A DNA stretch of 64,000 nt from Luidia sarsii (GCA_949987565.1 OX465112.1:11610536-11674535), one strand, 5' to 3'; counted from the first letter of the stretch, positions 47,828 through 58,804 are shown. Numbers and translations are program-made. Notes: generated by a model not told the origin, from the letters alone.

Positions 47828-48156
47828 CCCTTGTGTCAGAATGGAGAGCAGAAATTGTATTTGCAACAAACCAGTGAAACGAGGCTGAACATGTATGATA
47901 CACCCATTGGCAACGGAATCAGCTCAAGAAGAAAGAAGGAGAAGAAAGAAGAAAACCGAATTGAAATCCTCTGGCAGAAGTTGACTTGGAGGAGGTTGTT
48001 TTTTAATTAATCGGAAGCTGCCTCCCACTTTGTCATTGGCTCTTGGCGAGACATCCTATCGCGCCCCGGCCACTTGAGTGTCCCCGGCCCCAGGCCAAAT
48101 GGGGAAACCTGAGTGACAATCATTTCGCCTGGAACAGGTGATTCCAGAGAGGAGAA

Positions 48157-48660
48157 GCCCAGAGAGAGAGACAGATAGAGAGAGAGAGAAAGACAGAGAG
48201 AGATATAGACAGAGAGAGAAAGAGACAGAGACAGAGAGGCAGAGAGAGAGAGAGAGAGTGAGAGAGAGAGAGGGATAGAGAGACAGACAGAAGGAGATAT
48301 AGAGAGGAAGAGAGACACAGACAGACAGAGAGAGGGGGAGGGAGAGAGAGAGAGAGACAGAGAGAGACAGAGAGATAGATAGAGACAGAGAGAGAGGAGA
48401 GTGAGATGAGGGAGCGAGAGAGAGAAAGAGAGAGAGAAAGAGAGAGAAGAAAAAGAGAGAGAGAAAGAGAGAGGGGGAGAAAAAGTGAGGGGGGGGAAGA
48501 GACAGACAGACAGAGAGAGAGGGAGAGAGAGACAAAAACAGAGAGAGAGGGAGAGACAGGGAGAGAGAGAGAGGGAGAGAGGAAGGGAGAGACAGAGGGG
48601 GAGAGAGAGAGGGAGAGAGAGAGAGAGAGGGGAGGGAAAGGGAGAAAGGGGGAGGGACGA

Positions 48661-48697
<37 letters not shown>

Positions 48698-48945
48698 GTG
48701 AGAGAGATAGGGAAGAGAGACAGAGAGAGTGGGTAGAGGGGGAGGGAGGGAGAGAAAGAGAGGAGGGAAAGGGAGAGAGGGGGGAGAGAGAGACAGAGAC
48801 GGAGAGACAGAGAGAGAGAGAGAGAGAGGGAGAGACAGACAGACAGACAGAGATAGAGAAAGGAAGAGAGACAGAGAGAGGAGGAGAAAGAGAGAGAGAG
48901 AGGGGGTAGAGGCGGAGGGAGGGAGAGAGACAGACTGAGAGGTTC
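48157..48945. repeat. purine microsatellite (GA)n/(GACA)n
   Basis: About 790 bp almost entirely A and G on the + strand, with GACA tracts (for example the acagacagacag run at 48661-48694). Long frames on both strands (RERERERE, SLSLSLSL) are artefacts. It can form triplex DNA. Confidence 0.96.
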
Positions 48946-50449
48946 TTAAAGCCGGGCCTCCCACGCTTTCTGATAAATCAGTTTGTTTGCGACATTTGGC
49001 CATATTAAAAACCACAGGGTGACACTGCGTTTTTTTCCCAGCCCTTTCCACATCTCAGATATTTTGTCGGTCAGAGCCTCGGTCAACCCAGACTCTGTTA
49101 CTGTGACGTCACCAAAGTCTGTTCCCATTATCCACACTCTAATCCATCAACAATGCAGTCAGTGGGTGGCGTACGCACGCACGCACCCAAATAGCAACAA
49201 CCATTTTTCACATTCGTAATTGTCAGGAAACTTCAAATGCGTGGAATATCAAATCTTTTCAAAAGTACCCTGAGGTGGTGTTACATTTTTGGGGGGCTGT
49301 AAAAAAAAAAAATTCCTTGTGCTTGGTGAATCGTGTCAGGGTGTCATCTTGTAAGGTTATATCAAGGTTATAATCTTTGTCATACCCAGTAAAATCTGAA
49401 ACTCATGATCCTGCACGTACCCCAGGTAGTGTCAGCCGCCATACAGCATTGTGGTGCGCATTACAAGAGTGACTGCCAGTCCGGAACGTGTTTATAAAAA
49501 GAAGGGCACGTTTGATTGCAAACCGGCTGTTAGTCGGACCCAATAGGTGTGAATGCCATCAAATTCTAGCCCTGCTCAATTTGACGTTTTCCAGCAATTT
49601 GATATTTCAGTTTGACCCGTAACTTTTCTATTGCAAATTCCATCGACATCAGTTTATTCTGGCCTTGCCGCAGTGTCCCCATCGTCCTTAGTGCCTAGAA
49701 ATCTCTCCAGTGTGTGCATTGAAATCCCTCTTTCATCTCAGATTATTGATCTGCCGCTCGCAATGCATGACGTTCGATATGAAATTTATCCAGACACTTA
49801 TGTTGTTTTTTTCTCTTGTCATTCAAGTCTGACAAATAAACCCATTAAGAAAAACATGACATCTTTATGAAGTTTTGCAATTTTGTACACTTATAAAAAG
49901 AAAAGAAAAAATCTCAGATGTCTCACCTTATGGTTAGCGACTTATAAATGGCAAATAACCGGTGTGGCATTTCAGCGGCCGGGTTTATTTTTAACCACTC
50001 GCACAGCGTCAACCACCTCTTAATACTGAAACTGACCGAGTTACATTTGGCAACACGTAACCAAATCATGTTGGCCCACTTGACTGCCTGTCTGCCAAGC
50101 ACTTGTTAACATGCTACACGGCTGCGACGGTGACCTGATACTAGAACGCTTCCACTTTGCTGCACTTTGCAAGTTCTCTGCTCTCTCAGTCCCCCCTTCT
50201 CTCTCTCCCCCCCCCCCCCAAAAAAGAGCACATCTCCAGCTTACAGGGTTTTGAGATTGCAGGCAGAAGGCTGATGTGGGACCTTTTTGACTTCAGGGAA
50301 AGACCTCCTTGGATTTGTGATCAGGATGGAGACAAGAACCGAGATATCATGATCCTCATTAGAATTTTATTGTCAAATTTAATATTTTACACTTTGGTGA
50401 AGGCCTGGAAGATTTGATTGTGCAAAATCAACCAAAAGAAGGCTGAAAA
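48946..50449. other. intron sequence, no gene recognised
   Basis: Contains an isolated CRE-like palindrome (tgacgtca within ctgtgacgtcaccaaag, near 49102-49110) and a C13A-type run at 50207-50225. Nothing coding is supported. Confidence 0.3.
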
Positions 50450-50700
50450 GCCACTCAAGGTTAAGGGGTGAAGAAAGAAGGCGATAGAAAGGGACTCAGG
50501 AAGGCTGGAGATAGGAATTACCATTTAATTTTAAAAAGGGCAAGATCGTAGGCAGGGGGAAAGCAAGAACCGGGAAGGGAATTCCAGATGGAGGCAGAAT
50601 GAGGGAAGAAGCCGTTCCGATACCTCTCCGTTCTTACACCTTGGGATAGATAGAGTGTGCGGGTGAGATGAGGCAAACAGCCTGGTTGCTCGCTTAAATT
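50450..50700 (-). mobile_element. LINE 3' tail (CR1/Jockey superfamily)
   Basis: The minus strand from about 50690 reads QPGCLPHLTRTLYLSQG, VRTERYRNGFFPHSASIWN and SLPGSCFPPAYDLALFKIKW to a stop at 50520-50518, all in one frame. This is the best-preserved uninterrupted ORF2 C-terminus in the window. The 3' sequence (cccttaaccttgagtggctt) is shared with the 3.2-kb and 11.6-kb tails. Confidence 0.8.
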
Positions 50701-51149
50701 CCCCTTAGGTCAGAATTGTACTGATTGCAAAAATGCTTAGAAATGGCCACTGTTTATTCCTATGCTTTGAATTCTTTGTGCCTGATTTGTAAGAAATTGG
50801 AGAGTGGAGAAGCTGGCATTTGCTAGTGCTAATATGACAAGCTTTAAGAACTTGAATTTCCTAGACTGTAGGTATGTAAAGTCTTCATCAAGACAGTGTG
50901 ATTTCAGAAATGTGTGGACACATGGCCACAGTTCACCTATGCATCTATATTTGTACAGACATCAATGAGTTGCAATCAGTTCAGTGACATCTCTTTGAAG
51001 CACTCAGTTTGGCCTACGGATTCATTTGTCGACAAATTCCTCCAGGTAGTCAGAATGCTGCATCAATACTTGTCACGGGGTTGGCCTAGATAGCTGGAGC
51101 CTGTCAGCCAGATGGCTTAAAGGCTGCTGGCATGACTTGGGTCTACTTA

Positions 51150-52250
51150 ACAGCTATTGCTAGCTTGAACTAGCTTGTTGAATAGTTTGCTTATGCATCT
51201 ACGTACCAGCTAACTAGCTAGTTGACTAGATTGCTTATGCATCCACTTACTAGCTATAGCCAGCTAACTACATGTACCGGGTAGCTAGTGGACCAGATTG
51301 CTTATGCATCCACTTACCAGATATAGCCAGCTAACTAGCTAGTTGACTAGATTGCTTATATGCGTCCACTTACCAGCTAACTAGCTAGTTGACTAGATTG
51401 CTTATGCATCCACTTACCAGATATAGCCAGCTAACTAGCTAGTTGACTAGATTGCTTATACATGCGTCCACTTACCAGCTAACTAGCTAGTTGACTAGAT
51501 TGCTTATGCATCCACTTAACACCTATTACCAGCTAACTACATGTACCGGGTAGCTAGTGGACCAGATTGCTTATGCATCCACTTACCAGCTATTGCCAGC
51601 TAACTAGCTAGTTGACTAGATTGCTTATGCATCCACTTAACACCTATTACCAGCTAACTACATGTATCGGGTAGCTAGTGGACCAGATTGCTTATGCATC
51701 CACTTACTAGCTATAGCCAGCTAACTAGCTAGTTGACTAGATTGCTTATACATGCGTCCACTTACCAGCTAACTAGCTAGTTGACTAGATTGCTTATACA
51801 TCCACTTAACACCTATTACCAGCTAACTACATGTACCGGGTAGCTAGTGGACCAGATTGCTTATGCATCCACTTACTAGCTATAGCCAGCTAACTAGCTA
51901 GTTGACTAGATTGCTTATACATGCGTCCACTTACCAGCTGCAGCCAGCTAACTAGCTAATTGACTAGGTTGCTTATAATTATATGCATCCACTTACCAGC
52001 TGCAGCAAGCTAACTAGCTAGTTGACTAGGTTGCTTATGCATCCACTTACCAGCTGCAGCAAGCTAACTAGCTAGTTGACTAGGTTGCTTATATATGCAT
52101 CCACTTACCAGCTGCAGCCAGCTCACTAGCTAGTTGACTAGATTGCTTACGCATCCACTTACCAGCTATAGCTAGCTAACTAGCTACTTAACTAGATTGC
52201 TTATATACATGCATCCACTTTCCAGCTGTAAATAATTATATGCTTCTCCT
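51150..52250. repeat. 54-bp minisatellite with higher-order variants, about 20 copies
   Basis: The unit is ttgcttatgcatccacttac, cagctatagccagctaacta, then gctagttgactaga (54 bp). Two unit types alternate: the standard one, and one with catgtaccgggtagctagtggacc replacing the gctagttgac part. Shorter units lack the tatagc block. Each standard unit contains the perfect palindrome aactagctagtt. Confidence 0.93.
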
Positions 52251-52284
52251 TACCAACTCTAGCCAACTAACTACATTGTAGCTA

Positions 52285-52368
52285 AAGTGATATACAAAAA
52301 TGTTGCAAACTGCTGAGAGAAAGGTCCTGCTAGGATCGAAACGTCAGGCCCACTTAATTTTAAGATTT
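52285..52368 (+). mobile_element. family B element with 12-bp flanking duplication
   Basis: An 84-bp insert carrying caaaaatgttgcaaactgct, gagagaaaggtcctgctagg, atcgaaacgtcaggccc and acttaattttaagattt. It is flanked on both sides by the same 12-mer, acattgtagcta (52273-52284 and 52369-52380), which is what a target-site duplication would look like. It marks the end of the adjacent 54-bp array. Confidence 0.75.
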
Positions 52369-52380
52369 ACATTGTAGCTA

Positions 52381-53199
52381 GTTTACTAATTTGCTGATTC
52401 ATCTTTTTGTTCTTTACCAGCAGTACCCAGCTAAACAATTCATAGACTAGTGTGCATATGCATCCATATAAAACCCAAATGACCAGCCATCTAGTAAATT
52501 GTAATCAATTACTTGTAATGAGTAGGTTTAGCAGCTGGTAGTGTGCTTACCAGAGATGGTTACTGAGCTCTGTAGCCAAGTGTGCAATGTAGGTCTTTGA
52601 GGCTAGTTGTACCTTCTTGTACACCTGTGAATGGTGCAAGTAGACTCCCTTGCGCTATCCTCCTTCCGTCCCTCCTCTCTGCCTTTCTCTTTCTCCACCT
52701 TAGCTCACGATCCTGTTGCCAAGGTGTCTTTAAGGGGCCGAGCAAATTGATTTGCGGTGGCCTCAAAGTCCGGCGCAGAATATAACAGTGTAGTTTGGCA
52801 TCCAAGCGCCTGGCAATTCACCCTGTGTCAGAGAGCCTGGTGAAACCTGACAGATGCTCGCTGCTTCGTGGCCTTGATTGACCAATCCACTGTTGACTTT
52901 AGATTGGTGTGAGTTAGGGACAAACTCGGTTGAGATCTAGTCAAGGCATCTCGGCAAGTGTCTTTGCATGCGGCTCATTTATAGCAGACCTACTACATCA
53001 CTAGCTGGTCAAGAATTAGGATTCCTGCCCCCTCCTACTCAGAGAGACTGCAAAACATTAACTTGTGCAGCTTGAGTGGAAAGTCCTTTGGCTTGCTTAG
53101 TCAGAGCCTTTTCATGCAATCTCCATCCAGAAAAATCCAGTTGAAATCCTCTAAAAAAATCCACCGCAAACTTGTGGGATGGGATAGGATCAGACAAAT
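52381..53199. other. intron sequence, no gene recognised
   Basis: Unique-looking. No splice-bounded coding segment supported. Confidence 0.3.
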
Positions 53200-53660
53200 C
53201 AATAGATGAAAATGAATCAATAGATCAGACAAATTAACAGATCAGACCAATCAATAGATCAGACCAATCAATAGAATCCATAGATCAGACCAATCAATAG
53301 ATCAGACCAATCAATAGATCAGACCAATCAATAGATCAGACCAATCAATAGATCAGACCAATCAATAGATCAGACCAATCAATAGATCAGACCAATCAAT
53401 AGATCAGACCAATCAATAGATCAGACCAATCAATAGATCAGACCAAACAATAGATCAGACCAATCAATAGATCAGACCAATCAATAGATCAGACCAATCA
53501 ATAGATCAGGCCAATCAATAGATCAGACCAATCAATAGATCAGACTAATCAATAGATCAGACCAATCAATAGATCAGACCAAACAATAGATCAGACCAAT
53601 CAATAGATCAGACTAATCAATAGATCAGACTAATCAATAGATCAGACCAATCAATAGATA
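53200..53660. repeat. 17-bp minisatellite (agatcagaccaatcaat)n, about 26 copies
   Basis: Almost perfect 17-bp period with rare changes (caaacaat, gactaat, caggccaat) and a 9-bp partial copy near 53270. It shares its period and the octamer accaatca with the 29.9-kb array. Confidence 0.95.
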
Positions 53661-54897
53661 AAAAATCTATGAAAGGGTGGGCAGGTTCAGCTAATAATGC
53701 AATTTGAGAGCATGTTAATAAAATCCAAATTGTTGGCAAGTTCATGAAGTGAATCCAAGAATGGAACTATGTCCTTAGGGCTGTCTGGAGTGCATTCTGT
53801 AATCAGAGTTCCGGGACTACCCCAGTGAGTTGCACTTGGAGATTATTCCTTTGAATCATCTATGTCATTGTCAAGCGACTGAGTCTAGGGTTTTCTGTGG
53901 GGTCATACCTAGTGAAATCTCATCTGAATGCATCCGTGTCTGGATAGATGCATTGGTAATATTCCTGCCTTTTTTTTATCAATGCTTACTGAGTTGCGTA
54001 GTAGCCGCTTTACAGTTGTTGTTTATGAAACTGTTTGATCGTTATCATCCAGGGCTAGGACTGTGGCTCCTAAAGGGGTACTGGCCATTCATCTGTTGCA
54101 AGGGCATTTTTCTGCTGGCCTTTTTGTGCATGTAACCATTTTTCAGGGGAATTTAGGTTTAGCCCATAAGCATTAGAAAGATGTGGTCTCCAAACAGCCC
54201 TGAGTATTACACATGATTATTTGTTTGTATATCAGCTTTTAATGACGGGTTCAAAATCACAAAGGGCCTGTTTTTATTTGATTGTAGGACCTTGATGAGG
54301 AAGTTTTTTTTTAATTCATTTTTATTCTGTTTAAATTATCAATCATGCTCTTAGGTAGCAAGTTCGTAGCAAGTTACAATACAGGCTTTCACTAGACCAC
54401 TGTTTGCATGCAATCACGTGACTTATAGTCCACCCAGGTGTTTTTTCCATCTCATTTGGCACAGAGCAGCGATGGAAATGTACGAAGCAGAATGTGGTCA
54501 TTATGATAGTCTGCTTTGGTCATTTCCACTCCTGTTCTGCATCGAATGAGATGCAAAAGTACCCGCTATCAGTTACGTGATGGCATGCAAACATTGGTCT
54601 TGCAATCAGTCTATGTGGGGGTTAGAAGGTGACAGTACTTGTGGTATGAGACTCACGATGTGGTGACACAGCAAACAAAGCTATTCCTTAAACTTGACTT
54701 CCTTCAGCAAATCTTAGAATAAAGGAAACTGGTCAACTTCCATACAATTATTAGCTTAAGAGCTACAAATGCTGACTTGACAGAGATGCATCTGGTTGGA
54801 AATGTCTCAGCACTGAGCTTTCAAGCCTCTGAGTTTGCTGGCATGTATTTGTTTCAATAGAAATGAAGGGGTTGTTCATCGCAGTGGTGTAGACAAG
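53661..54897. other. intron sequence, no gene recognised
   Basis: Unique-looking. The frame 53830-54135 (101 codons) has no recognised family, and its hydrophobic stretches are not supported by splice signals. Confidence 0.3.
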
Positions 54898-55255
54898 TAG
54901 AAAGGGTGATCAAAGTCACGCGATGTGTCGTTGCTGGTGGCGACGTTTCGGTTGCTAGCTGCTAACCTTCATCAGGCAACTGAAGAATGCGCGCTGCGGT
55001 GTCTGTTTATGTCCGCTTTGCCGGTTCCTGTGTACCGGTTTGCGGACGTCGTAGTGGTGATCGTGTGGTTTGGCGCGCGATTCTGGCGTCCACTGGTGTA
55101 TTTGTTTACGGTAAATAGAAATGAAAGGGTTGTTCATCGCAGTGGTAGAGGTAAAGAGAAAGGTTGCTAGATTCGGTTGCTAGTACTGCTAACCTTCATC
55201 AGGCAACGAGAGCAACGAGGCATCGTGTGACGTTGATCACCTTTCTCCTGACATA
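54898..55255 (-). mobile_element. inverted-repeat element, family C (hammerhead-like)
   Basis: Left end gaaagggtgatcaaagtcac and right end gtgacgttgatcacctttct are inverted. The module ggttgctag...ctgctaaccttcatcaggcaac occurs twice in direct order (54950-54980 and 55169-55206), as does aaatgaa(a)gggttgttcatcgcagtggt (54862-54890 and 55120-55148). The interior is rich in CpG. Located about 180 bp upstream of the nucleophosmin exon at 55439. Confidence 0.7.
54945..54975 (-). ncRNA. hammerhead-ribozyme-like core (family C)
   Basis: On the minus strand CTGATGA (54975-54969), aggttagcagctagcaacc, then GAAAC (54949-54945). GGTT and AACC pair as the base of stem II next to GAAAC, with one unpaired A. 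CGTCG downstream can pair with a CGAC 10 nt later, like stem III, but the expected GTH cleavage triplet reads ACA. A second copy at 55180-55200 has GAATC in place of GAAAC. Both are probably degenerate. Confidence 0.45.
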
Positions 55256-55438
55256 TATTTGTTTGGTTTGTGTCAAGGTATCACACCCTCTATCATAGGA
55301 TGCATATAGTTGGTTGTGTGTGGTGGAGTAAGTTATCAACATATTCATCTGGTTTTCCCAGGTGCTTCACATAATTGCTAGTGAACCTCACCAGCATTCA
55401 TGTCCTTTTTTTTCTTTCTTTTCTCCTTTTTGCTTCAG

Positions 55439-55513
55439 AATTCAAATGTTCCCAAGAAGGAAGAGAAATTCAAGAATTATCTCCGGTCATCATTCCATAT
55501 CTCAGACTCAAAG
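55439..55513 (+). CDS. NPM1: nucleophosmin-like gene, C-terminal helix exon (25 codons)
   Basis: A 75-nt phase-0 exon preceded by a long pyrimidine tract and CAG, followed by a GTATGA donor. Its 25 residues begin NSNVPKKEEKFKNYLRSSF and end SDSK. Aligned to vertebrate NPM1 (GGSLPKVEAKFINYVKNCF...TDQE, recalled) it is the same length with no gap and conserves P, K, E, KF, NY, F and D. That segment forms helices 1-2 of the C-terminal three-helix bundle that binds nucleic acids, including G-quadruplexes, and anchors the protein in the nucleolus. The exon borders coincide with those of the vertebrate gene, which is strong support for orthology. It follows a 31,888-bp intron packed with satellites and elements. 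Confidence 0.92.
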
Positions 55514-56978
55514 GTATGAAGAATGGCATGAATTTGTACATTTATAGAAATTTGAATTTATTATTCGCCACGCACATAAAAAAAAGTGACACATGGTGGA
55601 AAGACATTGATTTTTGCTCTGCTAAAAACATCAGCAAAAATGAGAAAGCGATGCAATCCAGAAATCATGATATTGTCTCACTGTATATTGGCCTCGTAAA
55701 ATTGTGAAGAATTTGATCGGAGTGAAATTTGGAGGCTGTATGCACGGGGCAAGTATTAATCCAAGAAACAATTCTGACTACGTACATGTATTTGCATGTA
55801 AACATGGGTGTCTTTTCAATCTTTGAAATTGATGTTTGACAATCCTTGACCTTGCTTTGATGTATGACTTGCATGGACATCTTTTGTTTGATGTTTTGCT
55901 CTCTCTTTTTTCACGGTTTTGGGTGCAAATGCATAAGCAGCTCTGCGGAAATGGATGGCGGAAGTGAACAGTGCCATTGGATTTATTGGCACGGACCTAA
56001 CCAAAACGAATGGGTCTGGCTGGAGATCTGGTTTTTAACCATCAGCCAAATCAGGGAGCACTCATAAATCTAGATTACACTTGTGACTGTTTGAAGCAGT
56101 TTCAACCCGCTCCCCCCCCCCCCCCTTACTGCAGAAACACTTGAGTCATGCCTTTTGCACGGAAATTGATGACGAGCACTTTACAACTAATGCTGGTTGG
56201 AAAGGATGGTGTAAATCTTTGGATTAAGAATCTGGAGAACTTTCCCCTTCCTCCTCCCCTCCCCTCCCCTCCCCTCCCCTTCTCCCGTCTCTCTCCTCCC
56301 GTCCTGGGTTGAATGTATCTGGTTCCGCCAAGGCCAGGCACAATGCATGCCATAGTCACGTCATGAATGATCACATCAGCTCTCCCGGCAAACCTAGAAG
56401 CAACCCTCGCCTTAGAGAGATAGACCAATGGTATCAAGCGATCATCTCATGAATATGCGTGTTACCGGAAGAGACCAATACAATATGCAGACAGTGGAGC
56501 TCATGAATATGCACACTGGAGTATGCAAATTGGATCTCATCTGATTGTGTAACTGCACTGTGAACAAGTACATTCACTCTGTACTGCAAAAATCGGGCCC
56601 AAAGTACCGCAAAACCCAAAGCATCACCACCACCATTAAGGTCAAGCAAGTGCTGTCACTGTCAGTGCAAAGAGTCTCTTCTAGACTCAGAAAGGTCTGT
56701 GAAATCCTCGTCGCCTCATGCGTGGCTCTTGTGCCCGCAGATTTTCAGGCGGGATTAGAGTCAAGTTTTGCCGAGCGTGGTTGTGTCCAAAAGGTCCCAG
56801 GAGCAGTGAGTGAGCGAGCAAGACGGGGAGCAGAGCTGAGGACCACTCCCCCTTCTGACGAGGCTAGCGCCCAGGAAAGAGCCTGCCCACAGTCATCGGA
56901 GGTCACGGTACCTCTGCCCGCTCGTTAGACTCGGCCGCTCATCGGAGGTTTTTTCTTTGTTGTTTCTTCTGTCTGCAG
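55514..56978. other. last intron of the nucleophosmin-like gene
   Basis: 1,465 bp, GT...CAG, with a final acceptor tract tttgttgtttcttctgtctg plus CAG. It contains a C run at 56112-56126, a CCCCT tandem at 56258-56280 and a GC-rich stretch at 56700-56930. The 127-codon frame across 56545-56928 has no recognised similarity. It is noted only because an alternative terminal exon would fall here. Confidence 0.6.
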
Positions 56979-57026
56979 AAGCTGCAAGACCTGTGGGGTT
57001 GGTACAGAGGCTCCGTGCAGAAGTGA
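56979..57026 (+). CDS. NPM1: nucleophosmin-like gene, terminal coding exon (15 codons + stop)
   Basis: A 48-nt phase-0 terminal exon after a strong acceptor, encoding KLQDLWGWYRGSVQK and TGA (57024-57026). QDLWGW corresponds to QDLWQW of vertebrate NPM1, where the two tryptophans (W288 and W290 in human) pack the third helix and are required for nucleolar localisation. Both are kept here. The tail is three residues longer than the recalled human ending and more basic (YRGSVQK). As in vertebrates, the Trp pair sits alone on the last exon. Together with the exon at 55439 this is diagnostic for nucleophosmin and excludes nucleoplasmin 2/3, which lack this domain. Confidence 0.92.
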   Translation, partial: KLQDLWGWYRGSVQK

Positions 57027-58804
57027 AGCAGTGTGGCCCGCGTACATCAAGGCACCCTCACCGGCTCTCCTTCTGTTTCCCCCTCCTCTCCCTCCCCTCC
57101 CCTCCCCTCCCTCTCCTGCCTTCAAGCTCCTCCTCCCCCCCGCCGCCGTCTCAAGGAGCTGCCGACTACTCAGTGTTAGTCACTGCCTGAATATTTCCTT
57201 CCCTGTCACAAGCTCTTAGCTCGCCCGGTCTCCCTGAAGAAGAATGGTGTTTTCCTGTATATGCCCTGTCCTTAATTTTCCTGGGGAGGTAGGGGTGGCC
57301 TGTGGGGGAGGGGGGGGGGAGTTGAGGTTAAGGGGGCACTTGGACAATTCACCCCAGTATTGAGACACCCTCCCTTGCCGATGCCTAGTTTGGATTTCAT
57401 TTCTGTATTTCCTACCTCTATTTACACAGGACAAGGAGTCATTTCAATTGTCTGTCAACAAGAAGCTTGACCCTGCCCCCTCAAACTAAAAGTGTGGGGG
57501 GTTTTTCTCTGTCAAAAATGCCTTTTTTTTTTCTTCAAATCGATATAGAAAGGTCTGTCATGGTGTTATTCACTGAAACATCGTTGTTTGTTTTAATATA
57601 TGTTGATCAGATCATTGTCTTAGATTAATCATGAAATCATTTTGTTCAGTATAATCATATAATAGAAAATTCAATCTTCTTGTCAGAATCATTTGCACTA
57701 ACAAGTGTTGATAAGTGTGAGATTATTTTTGTATGTGTTGTAAGAATGATTGAATCTAAACTAGACTCTATACTCTTTTGACAAATTGTGTTGCAGGTAG
57801 AAGTAGCTTTGAGTTTTCAGTAGATACACTAGACACCAAGATACATTGCACAACTGATATATGCCGGCCATCATTACCATAGCAACCATTCTCCAAATGT
57901 GTGTGAAAAATGTCTACCACACCAGATATGCAAGTCTACAATTATGTGGTACTTTATGAAGCTTTACAATGTCAGCACCTTTTCTTCGTCCACCATTATT
58001 TTGGTGTGGGTTTTGTGTTTTGGGGGTTGACTTTAATGAATGCCAGATGTACCAGACAGGTATTTTTTTCATGGAAATTAAACTAAGATGTAAGATAGGT
58101 CATCTCCTGCATTCCATTCTATTCTTCTTGTATTGTCCAAACACACATTATTGGGCGTTAGGGGGCATTAACTATGTTGGTTTCAGATTCACAGCATGTG
58201 GGTTTGGGAATGGATGATTGATTTAGTCCCAAAGCCAGACAGATTTAATCCCACACCACTGCATAATATCTATGGGTTTCCATCATTGATGCCACATGTT
58301 GTTATTTCCAAGCCTTTTTTTTTTTATTTTGCGCTACTCTATCTAGTATCTAGTCTGATTCGTTGGCCAAACAGTGATGTGGTCTGCTTACTGGCCCTGT
58401 CCATGTCTGGGTTCATAATGTAGCTGTGATTGATGGCTCACCTGCAGTCAGTACAAAACAGAGATCCTTGGTGGTTGATAGATCGCCTTGCCTCTCATGG
58501 ACTCTCCAGAGAAACACAATTGAATAGGTTAGTGGTCAGTAGTTGTTCCTAGTTAGTGGGCTTGCAATTAAACTTGTTTCCATGGATTGCTGGTCAGACC
58601 ACCAAGAGGTAATCCTCACCTGATTATGAATGAGTGGGAACGAGGAGAAACTGACGTCTATTGGTGCAGCGTATATGCTATGTATTCCTCAGAATTCTCG
58701 ACTCCCTGCGTGTTGATGTGTTCTGGTGCTATGCTATCTTAATATTAAACCATTGGCCTTCGACGTGCACGTGTTGCTTCTAGGTGTGCATCTCAATGCA
58801 AACT
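57027..58804. other. probable 3' UTR and downstream flank of the nucleophosmin-like gene
   Basis: The stop codon is followed by a pyrimidine-rich stretch (57062-57155), then an A/T-rich tract (57560-57790). No AATAAA occurs before 58812. The ATTAAA variants at 58077-58082 and 58567-58572 are the first close matches to a poly(A) signal, so the end of the transcript is uncertain. No further gene recognised. Confidence 0.4.

Noticed and set aside
48007..49051. 331-codon Ser/Leu and 167-codon Arg/Glu frames
   Set aside because: GA microsatellite artefact.
56545..56928. 127-codon frame between the last two nucleophosmin exons
   Set aside because: No start context or similarity. It lies in a clean GT-AG intron whose flanking exons join in frame without it.
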